Positions 1 through 9,331 of a stretch of DNA of 64,000 nt are shown here, piece by piece. A model generated the notes under the pieces. That model saw only the letters and a program-made list of their open reading frames with translations, made no database searches and had not been told where the DNA came from. Positions within the stretch are counted from its first letter, which is position 1, and each line of letters opens with the position of its first letter. Source of the stretch: Ophiobolus disseminans (Eukaryota > Ascomycota > Dothideomycetes > Pleosporales > Phaeosphaeriaceae). The stretch lies in the NCBI GenBank assembly GCA_010093685.1, contig MU006219.1, forward strand, positions 1,569,531 to 1,633,530, written 5' to 3'. A program made the position numbers and the translations under genes.

Positions 1-2192
1 GCGTCACGAACTGGTTGGGTTGGGCTGCGCTGAGGAGTCGTAGGTGTGATGCTAACCCCTGAAGCTACCCTTTGCCGGCCATTGTTCGCGTGGGTATCGA
101 CCTCCTGCAGGGAGGGCAGCGAGCCACCCCGCGACTTTGGCTGCGAGTCTTGTCTTCGTGGTGCGCTGGTAACATTTGGAAGTTGGGTTGCACCACTCCC
201 ATGGATCTCTCCGGACAATTCCCGCCTGTGGAGGTCTTTCCGTGCGATGGAGCGCTCAGGTATGATTGGGATCGAATCGGGCGTGGGAGTCCTGCGAACC
301 GAGATGGAACTGGATGTAGTCTGTCGAGGCTGAACTTCCACATAACCACCATTAGCAGCGTACTTGCCCTTGTCGGTGTATACATCAGCTGGAGGCGTCG
401 GCGAGTGTCGAATTGGAATGTCAGACGTCCGGGCGACGCCAATTGCGCGGTGCTGATACTCGTCCTCGTCATCTGTCGATCTCGAGTCGTCAAGGTAGGA
501 TTGGGCTTCGGGTTGCTGACTCGCTCTGGGCGTGGCGACGGGCGTGTGCTGTGCGGACCGAAGACTCGAGCTTCGTGTCGAGAAGGTACGCACAATGCCT
601 GGAGGACCCGTCTTTTCGACAGACATGCGCTTGGACTGCAGGATCTTGGGCTCGCTTTCGTACCCACCGGCACTGGGCACTTGCTCCTCGTCTTCGCTCC
701 TAGACAGCACCTCCGTCTTGATGGGGTCGACGACGCTCATGCGGAAGCCCATGCCTGTGGACGCAGCAAAAGCCATCATATCGGCGTCGGCTTCCTGTGG
801 TGATTCGCCCCCATCTCGCTGCGCCTCCACTTGTAGCTGGGAAGGCACAGGCGGCTGGCCTTCAAACGTGTAGGACTTGCGCTTGGAAGCATATTCCATT
901 GGGGTTTCAAAGGGGGTTTCTCCCTCCCACACTTCGCTCGAGTCTCTCTCCGCGGATAGTGGAGGGACCGAGAATTCTGATGCAGCCGGCGGGGGCATAG
1001 ACACCGGACGCTCCTTTGTCGTTCTCCGCCTGAAGCCCTCCACGGGAGCCAGCATGAGGACGCTCGAGGGGCGCTGGTTGTGCGGGACCGGCGTTTGGGT
1101 GCCCGCGCTCTCCTCGTCCACTTCGTACGTCCTGGCCAGGCCCGGCACCTCAATCTCGTTGACATCGTTGTCCCCAATCGGGAGGGGTATGTTTGCGGCA
1201 ATGTCCGTCTCGGTGGGTATGTGTTCGGGGATGGGCGAGGAACCGCGCACTGACCCGTCCACCGTGTCGTGGCTCAATTTGCGCTGGTGCATGCTCGAGT
1301 AGCTTGAGACGGGGCGGATGCCGCGGCCGGGGGATAAGGGCGAGATGGGCGACCGCACTCGCTTCCTCCACGTCCGCCACAGCCTGCCGAGCGCCGAGTT
1401 GAGCGCAATCTTCTCCACGTCCGGCTCCTCCACCACCAGCCGCTCGAGGGTGGGCTCCTCCGCACCCGCCGACTGCTGGGCGAGCTTCTTCATCTTGGCG
1501 GCCATGCGCGCAAAGGCGGCCGAGCCGGCGACGAGCAGCGTCTGCTCGGCCACGTACTCGATGACCGAGGTGAGGAAGATGGCCGAGGCCCACGACACCA
1601 GGCCGGCCTCGTCGCCCTCGTCGTCGTCCATGCTGAGCCCGCGCTCCTGCTGGACGTACCTGTCCTCGTCCTCGTCCTCGAGCTCGCCCAGGCGGGTGTA
1701 GACCATGATGCGCAGGCGGGTGCGCTTCCACACCTTCTCCACGTCCCACCTGTCCGCCGCCGCGCCGTCCTGCGCGGGGAACTCGTCGTCCTCCCCCGCC
1801 AGCAGCCCCTGCAGCTCCTCGTCGGCGGCCTCGGTGGCCTCGCGGGCCAGGCGCGGCTTGAGTACGTCTGCTATGGCGGGGCGGATGGCGGTGAGGGACG
1901 GCGAGCGCGCCGAGGAGAGGAAGGCGAACAGCAGGTGGTCGAGGAAGGCATTGAGCAGCGCCAGGGACTGCTCCGAGAAGACGGCATTCTCGAGCTCGTC
2001 GGCGTCGGCATCTTCCTCGCGCAGCTGGGCGTTGTGGTGGTCGGTGACGGTCTGCGAAGCCACCGAGGCGGCAATGTAGGCGGGCGGCGGCCGCACGGTA
2101 GAGGGCATCTGGAAGGTGATTGAGCTCGCAACGGACGGCCGGTCGCTGCTGAAGGACTGCGCCCGTGAGCGGTCACCACGCGCCGTGGCCAT
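1..2192 (-). CDS. Large conserved fungal protein (database label often 'Flo11-like'), C-terminus outside window
   Basis: A single reading frame runs from the ATG at 2192 to the left edge without a stop (about 730 codons), so the 3' end is missing. The N-terminal third contains two hydrophobic helical stretches, SEQSLALLNAFLDHLLFAF at about residues 72-90 and SWASAIFLTSVIEYVAEQTL at about residues 202-221, separated by an acidic linker (ELEDEDEDRY). The spacing is reminiscent of a histone-fold-like helix arrangement, which is inference only. The rest is low-complexity Ser/Pro/Glu-rich sequence with SPISPLSP-type motifs, probably disordered and phosphorylated. No signal peptide or transmembrane span is seen at the N-terminus, so a flocculin role, which the common database label suggests, is not supported. 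No intron is needed. Codon use is strongly GC-ending in the first 350 codons. Function unknown. Confidence 0.8.
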   Translation of the reverse strand, partial: MATARGDRSRAQSFSSDRPSVASSITFQMPSTVRPPPAYIAASVASQTVTDHHNAQLREEDADADELENAVFSEQSLALLNAFLDHLLFAFLSSARSPSLTAIRPAIADVLKPRLAREATEAADEELQGLLAGEDDEFPAQDGAAADRWDVEKVWKRTRLRIMVYTRLGELEDEDEDRYVQQERGLSMDDDEGDEAGLVSWASAIFLTSVIEYVAEQTLLVAGSAAFARMAAKMKKLAQQSAGAEEPTLERLVVEEPDVEKIALNSALGRLWRTWRKRVRSPISPLSPGRGIRPVSSYSSMHQRKLSHDTVDGSVRGSSPIPEHIPTETDIAANIPLPIGDNDVNEIEVPGLARTYEVDEESAGTQTPVPHNQRPSSVLMLAPVEGFRRRTTKERPVSMPPPAASEFSVPPLSAERDSSEVWEGETPFETPMEYASKRKSYTFEGQPPVPSQLQVEAQRDGGESPQEADADMMAFAASTGMGFRMSVVDPIKTEVLSRSEDEEQVPSAGGYESEPKILQSKRMSVEKTGPPGIVRTFSTRSSSLRSAQHTPVATPRASQQPEAQSYLDDSRSTDDEDEYQHRAIGVARTSDIPIRHSPTPPADVYTDKGKYAANGGYVEVQPRQTTSSSISVRRTPTPDSIPIIPERSIARKDLHRRELSGEIHGSGATQLPNVTSAPRRQDSQPKSRGGSLPSLQEVDTHANNGRQRVASGVSITPTTPQRSPTQPVRD

Positions 2193-4251
2193 GTCGCCTG
2201 TGTCTGAAATGGTGTGCCGATGCATGGCTCGGGAATCCCTCGATCTGTGCCTCTATATTGCTGCTGCCCGCTCTCTCAATGGCTGCGCTGACGGCGTCGA
2301 TGCACACCCCGGCGTCCTCTTACAGCGCACTGGCTATGGAAATATGTTATGCCGAGCTAAGGGGAGCCCTGCAGGTGGTACACGACGTAAAAAGCAATGC
2401 GCATGTGCTATGATAGGTAGAAAGGAATGGTCAGACAAGCTTCAATGCAGCCTAGCAATAGGAGAATAAAGACACGCTTCAAGTGGCCGTCCAGGCGGCC
2501 GATGGAAATGCTGGAGGGACAACAGGAGATGGAGGACACCGAGGTGAGACGACGACTACGGGGCGACATTCACACTCGGGCATCGAAAAACGGGCATGAG
2601 TCGTTGATGGCTGCCATCCCAGACGCTGATCCCAGCATCGCGTTCCTTCCAGCTTAGTCCCAAGCCCTGCCGCTGCTTTCAACCACCAGAACCTCAGTCC
2701 AGAGACACACCTCCCAAAACAAACTTTCGCTGAGTCGCCGGCGCACGCTGCACGCACAGCTGTCTGAGGCTGGACGCTGCTACCCGCGAAGTTATCTGGT
2801 GTCCCGGTACGACAGGTGGTACTCCCCGCTGTTGTATTGCAGTCCCCCGAGCATCCCTGATCGCTTTCAAACTTCACGTGGGAGTCGAGACGCTGCCACA
2901 ACATTTAATGCTCGTTCTCCTGCACATCGCCTGCCCGGCTCTGATTTAGGAACCGGCTGCATATGTGGGCCTTGGTCTGGTCTGGATGCCTTCTCGAGAC
3001 TCTTTTGACGGCGCGCCTGCATATTAGGACTTTGGTTGTCGTGGTAGACTAAATCTCCGCTCCACGAGGGACAAGGACGAGGCGTCGCACCATCTCGGCG
3101 GACCACTTTTGGCTCCGCCGACACGCTATGATAGGTACACATGCACTCACACCACCTTGTGCTGTGAGTTGCAACCCAGCTATATGCTTACCCACCATTA
3201 AGTGTTGCGTCTGCTGCAGTTCCTATATGATGGCCGAGATATGCAGTTCGTCATCTCCCGCTGCTGGTCAGCCTCGCATCTGCCTATTGGTGCGGGACTA
3301 CCCATCCTCCATCCTCGGATCTTTCTCGCTAATCTCAGGGGCACGCTATCTGCTATCATCCGCTTGAGAACACATGTTTGCGATCAAGTATTGACAAATT
3401 GGTCTTCAATGATGATGGTTGTTTCGTTGGAGTGACAACCCACCCCGTCAGCGCAGCAGCCCTTCACACGAGCCGAACACGTTACGGTGACACTCCAACA
3501 GCTAACAATAAAGCACGAGCCTGTCTTAACCTCATCTGCTATGGTTCTCAGGGACTGGCTCCTTCCGGCTAAAAAGGCCAAGTATGTACTATAATCACAG
3601 TCCATACCAGCACGCTGGAACGCAGAACTCACCGCGTCGTCGGGTCCTGTCCGATTAAGGGGTCGAACAGCGAGGAAACTTCCTTGCAGTTCGCATCAAT
3701 GCTGGACTACACAGTCCTTGAGAATACATTGTGTGGAGGCATATCCTCATTTCAATGCAGCAGCAGCGTATCTAGACCACGTTGCAGTGCAAACATGAAC
3801 CTGCCCGATTCGGTAGGTATGCAGTTGCCCGATTAGGCAACCACGCAGAAGCGTTGAAAACGGCGAAACCACGATCGAGGCTGGTTCTTCGTGCGTTGAT
3901 TGGCCCAAGCCACATGTAGGATCGTGAACACATTGTAAAAGTTGATTCGGTAAACGTTGATGCTACAAGGTAAACACTGATCATCGAACTCCCAGCACCA
4001 TCGAAAACTCGTACGGTAAGGTTTCGCAACGCTCCATACTGCAATTGATGTTCCCCATGCCCTTAGTTCAACATGTTTGTTCCAAGGATACTTGAAACGT
4101 ACGAGAAACTTAGCAGAATGACAGGTTGTAGGCATAGTGGTTATACGAAATACCCATTCCTGCTGAACTACGGCCTTCTTTTTGAAACGTGAGTTGAAGT
4201 GAGATTCACGAAGAAAGAACGATAGAGTTGCTCTTACCTCATGGCAGTCGC
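2193..4251. other. Intergenic, no supported gene
   Basis: This stretch is upstream of the minus-strand gene that starts at 2192. Only short frames without splice-compatible partners are present. The first few hundred bases are presumably its promoter and 5' leader. An AT-richer part (3770-4200) on the minus strand may be the decayed continuation of the broken frame that follows, but I could not establish exons. Confidence 0.5.
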
Positions 4252-5049
4252 TTATTGGTCACGCGCACCGGCCCAAGCTTCCTTCTCCTCACAGTCAATA
4301 ACAACCTCATGCTGCTGCGTAACTAGAATACAACTGGACAATTCCTTCCCAAGGTCCTTGATATATTGAACAAGACAGCGCGAGCGTCTATAAGTGAGTA
4401 CGGTGGTGGAGTGCTCAAGTGTGGAGAAGGGGAAGTCGCCAGTATGTGCTGACTCTTCAAGCAATTTTCTCAATGGATCCCGAAATTCTCAATCGAACAC
4501 GAACTGTTCGATCTTGCAGTAAAATGCCATGAAGCTGGAAATCCTGGCCGGTAAACTGTCCTTGTCCGCACACCTCGCCATGCAACCCGTCGAGGATGCG
4601 TCCTGTGCATGCGCAACGGCGAGCAAGTGAGGATACTTGCTTTCGATATATTCCTTCCATGTCGGTGGTTTCGACGGCAGTCCAATTGCTGTAGTAGACC
4701 TGGTCATGCCTACAAAAGAGTCTGGTTGAATGTTGCGTATCCGGTATGGTCGACTACTGGCTGCTGTATCTGCTCCTCATGCGTAGCGGACGTTGATGAG
4801 GCATGGCTCGTCAACCGGACGACCAGCTATAGTCTTCTGTCTGATGAGCTTCGCGACCCAAGGCATTCGAGGAGCATCGCCACAGCACGAATCGGCTAGC
4901 CGTACGATCAAGCTTAGTCATTCTGCCTTGAGAATACACCGATACCTTACAACCCATGGTAAATGTACAGAACGTAAACGGGTTACAGCCAGAGCGAAAG
5001 AAGCTAGAGGAGTTCCAGCTGCATCTGGTGTGGTTGTCAATCGAGATGA
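4252..5049 (-). pseudogene. Stop-interrupted reading frame, possible decayed gene
   Basis: One minus-strand frame between a TAG at 5050-5052 and a TAA at 4252-4254 spans 265 codons and contains only three internal stops, all TGA (4918-4920, 4777-4779, 4489-4491). Each could be a CGA arginine codon after one C-to-T change. The translated segments look like normal globular protein, for example PWVVRYRCILKAE, AKLIRQKTIAGRPVDEPCL and PPTWKEYIESKYPHLLAVA. Immediately downstream at about 4230 is a good splice-donor-like sequence (AG/GTAAGAG). I do not recognise the family. It could instead be chance in a GC-balanced region. Confidence 0.35.
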
Positions 5050-5052
5050 CTA

Positions 5053-7140
5053 ACACGAGTGCAGTGCAGAAAACATTATGGAGCAACCGTCAGACAGCTC
5101 AGCCTTCGATAGGCTAACCCCAGATTACCACACCACTGGCACCGTGGCTCGACACCTAGCTCCCGACAAGTCGGCCACAGTTCCAGCTCTGCCCGTGTCG
5201 TCCCGGGCTCTCCTCGACGCGCAGGCTGTCTACTGCAGGTACACCCGCTCTTGCCACCCCACCGAAATCGCGCCGCTCTACACGTCGTTGCATTCACCAG
5301 CAGAGCACGGGGAACGATGCGCGTCATAAAGGGTAGTCGTTGCGAAGGTAACAGAGATTGGCGATCGACATGGCAGCAGTGGAGAGACAGAGATGAGCGT
5401 TAGATCTAAAAGCACCAGCCAGAATCACCACCATGCTGCGCACATCTTCAAACGTACCAGCGCTCAGACGCATGCCCCCTCGGCCGGTCCGGATTAGCCA
5501 GTGTAACTGTTCCTATCAATATCGGGTGCGCGTCTCGGCGAACAGTGGTCCAGCATCCCCCGTTCCGGCGAGCTCTGCCATGCCTACCATTGAGACGAGG
5601 TTCCATGATCAGCAAGCCTTGCTCTGGGGAAAATTAAGCATATCTTGCGCCCTTACCACACGTGGAGCAGTCCTTTGGCCATGCCGAATGTGGGAGATGA
5701 CACCGCCACAACGCACGGATGCCAGCTTGAACGTCATGTTCGATGTTTGAACATGCTCACACACTCCCCCTGCTCGTAGATGTATATTGCGCAAATTTCT
5801 GGTAGATTGAAGCAACTGTGAAGGTGTGCACAGCTGTATCACAGCCGGCGCCCAGCGGCGGCCCACGTTACGTTTGCAGATCAAGTAACAAAGTGTGGCT
5901 TATCTTCAGGCACAAGGGTCGCCGGCTTGGCTGATCTACTGCATGCCCGCGCGCCCGCTAGAGCCCCAACGTCTGATGCGCGATATTCGATTGAGCCGAC
6001 ATCGCGATGCGGCTTTTTTGACTGTGTAGGGCTCTTTTTCGAGGCGCGTGCAAAAGTCACCACAAGCCCGTGGGGTCTGGCGGTGTGGAGAGATGGGGGA
6101 AGGATGAGGGTCTTGCAATTATGGCCATCTTTTACATATGCATCACTGGCTATTCGCCGCAATGCTGGACAGGTACCACGCGATCCCTTGATATTCGTTT
6201 TGGCGGTCCTGCAGATGGCGTTGCAGGCGCTGCAGGAGACGGTGGAGCTCTTGGCACGGAATGCTCCACGTCTGAGCTGACTTGAGAAGGCCAGACGGCT
6301 TCTGGAAGGCGAAGGCGATGCCACCCGAGCCGCACGCCCTACAACCAAGGACCACGATGGTCAACACTTCGGCACTATTGCTTCGCGGCCTCGCAAATGA
6401 TTAATCTGACTACAAAAAACGTTGCGCGAGCGTCACACAGCGCCCGAATGACAGGCGCCGAGTCGCTGGCATTGCGGCGATTGGCCAGCCGCGGCTTTAT
6501 CGCGTCAGACCCACGGAAACGCCTCTCTAGTACCATGTCCAGATTGTGTTGCGTGCAGGCGCTGCGCGATGCACTCGACGCCAGGGTCCAAGTTCTTCCG
6601 TGCACACGCCGCAGCTGGCTCGGAAGGTCGTTTGAGGGCCACGAGAGCGGGCGACAATGGCCGCAAGCCGAGCGGTGTATGGACATTGGCAGGCGAGCGG
6701 GCTTTGTGTTATGACCAACAAGGTGGTATTGAGGTGTAATTTTAGATAATCTGGCGGCGCTTTCCATTGTTGCCGCGGTCAAAGTCGGAACGCGCTGAGG
6801 CTGTGCGGTTCCGATCCGTAGCCAACCGCATCCCTCCAAATCTGTGGGACGTCAGCGACGACAAAGAGCGCGATAGCAATTCACATCAGCACATTTGGGG
6901 GGTCACAGATTGGGTGAGGGCAGCCAGGCCTGCGGTACAACCGCAGAGCGGGCACTAGACATGTGGGTTGGGCGTCGGAACCAACCCCCAGCAGTTAGAG
7001 ACTGATTGCTCTGCGTTGCTTCTTCATCCCACGGATACAGTTCGGCGACGCCTTGGCCAGGGCGAGCCTAATGATTTATCTTTACCATACTTGGCCCCGC
7101 CACAGACCGAGACAGTCAAGCCAGCCCGGTCGGCTATTCT
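5053..7140. other. Intergenic upstream of glutamine synthetase
   Basis: About 2.1 kb without a supportable gene. The minus strand at 5330-5890 has a few protein-like fragments broken by stops, perhaps related to the broken frame at 4.3-5.0 kb. The segment nearest 7140 is the promoter region of the glutamine synthetase gene. Scattered GATA cores (for example AGATAA at 6743-6748) would suit nitrogen regulation, but that is inference. Confidence 0.4.
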
Positions 7141-7285
7141 TATAAGATACCCTGGAATCCCTTATCTCTCTCTCCACATTCACGTACTTCCTCCCCTCAC
7201 CTATATCTACCCCTCCTAGAGGCCTCTCCCAGTCGCCATACACCACAACTTCTTCTCCACCTAATACCGCACACACACCGCAGTC
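7141..7285 (+). promoter_or_regulatory. Core promoter and pyrimidine-rich leader of glutamine synthetase
   Basis: TATAAGA lies at 7141-7147, about 145 nt before the start codon. It is followed by a long CT-rich stretch (roughly 7158-7220), the usual layout for highly expressed fungal housekeeping genes. The start context around 7286 is CAGTCATGG. Confidence 0.4.
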
Positions 7286-8917
7286 ATGGTATGTTGTACA
7301 CTCAACTGCCATACCAATGGCCCTTCAGGACCATAGTGCTCACAAACTTCGCAGGCTTCCTCAACAATCATCTCCAACACCGCAAACGTAAGTTGCACAT
7401 GCTCGCGTGCCCCTGCCAAACTTAGCTAACGCGCTATTCCAGCTCCAAAAATACCTCCAGCTCCCCCAGAACGGCAAAATCATCGCCGAATACGTCTGGA
7501 TTGATGGCTCAAACGGCCTCCGCTCAAAATGCAAGGTGAGCAAATTCCCGCACCGCTCCCAGCACATACGATACACTGCGGCATTTGCGACCTCTGCGCG
7601 CGCCAGCTTGGCTTGCCTGTCATCCCTCTAGGCCCTTAGCCTGGAGGACCAACAAGCAAGCTAATCTGCACTGCGATACACATCTTGAAGGCGCTTGCAG
7701 CAGTTGGCGATCGCGGCGTGTTGGTCGCTTGTGTGACCTCATGTGCGCCAATCGCACCTGCCTTTGCGTTGGGTGTCCCGCGTAGATAAGCTTTCAAGCC
7801 ACAACGCGGCCGGAAGGAACCCCGCGGACGCACCCCTCCATCCACCCACGCAGTCACCACCCCCGCGATGAACGCATGCTAACAATGCTCCCAGACTATG
7901 TCCAAGAAGGTCGAGAAGCTCGAGGATCTATCAGAATGGAACTTTGACGGCTCGTCGACGGGCCAGGCTCCCGGTGACAACTCGGATGTCTACCTCCGTC
8001 CCGTTGCCTACTACCCCGACCCCTTCCGTCTAGGTGACAACATCATCGTCATGTGCGAGACATATATGTCCGATGGCAGCCCCAACGCATACAACTTCCG
8101 CCACGATGCCGCCATTATCCTCAAGCAGCACTCTGCGGCTGAGTTCTGGTTCGGTCTCGAGCAGGAGTACACTCTTCTCGACGAGTTTGGCTGGCCATAT
8201 GGCTGGCCCAAGAACGGTTTCCCCGCGCCCCAGGGCCCATACTACTGCGGTGTGGGTACCGGCAAGGTCTTCTGCCGTGACATTGTCGAGGCACACTACA
8301 AGGCGTGTCTTTACGCCGGTATCGAGATCTCGGGTACCAACGCCGAGGTCATGCCCGCCCAGTGGGAGTTCCAAGTCGGCCCTTGCCCTGACATCTCGCT
8401 CGGTGACCAGCTGTGGATAGCGCGTTTCCTGCTCCACCGTGTTGCTGAGGAGTTTGGCGCCAAGGTGACCTTCGCGCCCAAGCCCATCCCTGGTGACTGG
8501 AACGGTGCCGGTCTTCACAGCAACGTCTCAACCAAGGACACCCGCGCCGATGGTGGCATGAAGGCCATCGAGGCCGCTATGGAGAAGCTTTCCTCCCGCC
8601 AGAAGGAGCACATGGCCGTCTACGGCTCAGATAACCAGCTCCGCATGACCGGCAAGCACGAGACTGCTTCATACGACAAGTTCACCTGGGGCGTCGCCAA
8701 CCGCGGTTCATCCGTCCGCATCCCCCGCCAAGTCGCCGCCGACAACAAGGGCTACTTCGAGGACCGCCGCCCGGCCTCCAACGCCGACCCATACCAGATC
8801 ACCGGCATAATCGCCGAAACCATGTACGGAAAGGTCGAGGGCGCCGACGTGGCCAAGTTTTCCAACAACGCAGAGGCCGTCGAGTCAGAAATGATTGTCG
8901 AGGTTTCGAAGCCGTAG
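7286..8917 (+). CDS. glnA: Glutamine synthetase
   Basis: Cytosolic eukaryotic-type (GSII) glutamine synthetase, which makes glutamine from glutamate, ammonia and ATP. Four coding exons join in frame: 7286-7288 (ATG only), 7355-7387, 7443-7535 and 7895-8917, giving 383 aa. The first exon contributes just the initiator Met. Family hallmarks are the N-terminal LQKYLQLPQNGKIIAEYVWID, WNFDGSSTGQAPG, the ATP/metal-binding FGLEQEYTLLD, the EVMPAQWEFQVG block, PGDWNGAGLHSN, and the C-terminal FEDRRPASNADPY. The C-terminus carries about 25 extra residues (KVEGADVAKFSNN onward) compared with a roughly 357-aa fungal enzyme; these are probably a flexible tail. Intron 3 is long for this genome (359 nt) with a GCTAAC branch just before its acceptor. 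The gene converges on MED1. Confidence 0.97.
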
Positions 8918-9331
8918 TTGCTTGCTTTGAACTTTTGTCGTCATACCCCCTTTTTCTTCGCGCTTAGATCGTTGTTTCTACTACACAACCTCACACACCC
9001 GGACTCCGATAGTACATCTTGTCCACCCCACCCCCCCTTTTCTGCACTGCGCAGCGGGAGTCTTAGCATGGATGATGAAATGCGAATGTAATTAGCTACA
9101 ACGTGCAATGAACACAGATCTACACAACACTCATCGTGGTTCTGGTGAATATGTATCGATGACTTTTCTGAACTTCGGCTCTCAAAGCATATGAGAATGG
9201 AATGCAGACAAGCTCGAGAGACTTTTCGTCAAAGGACGTTCAAGTCGACATGAGTCGAGGTACACAACAACTGCAGCGACTCACTTCTTCATCTCATGAA
9301 CATCAATGAAGTCAATCAAAATAATCATCCA
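8918..9331. other. Convergent 3' regions
   Basis: 414 nt between the stop codons of glutamine synthetase (+) and Med1 (-). It holds only 3' untranslated sequence as far as I can see. Confidence 0.6.

Noticed and set aside
72..803. Long + strand frame of 243 codons
   Set aside because: Antisense to the real minus-strand gene that spans 1-2192; composition is Arg/Cys-rich with no family features.
1150..1749. Minus-strand frame of 199 codons with Gly/Arg/His-rich product
   Set aside because: Wrong frame of the same minus-strand gene; product is low-complexity GC-driven sequence.
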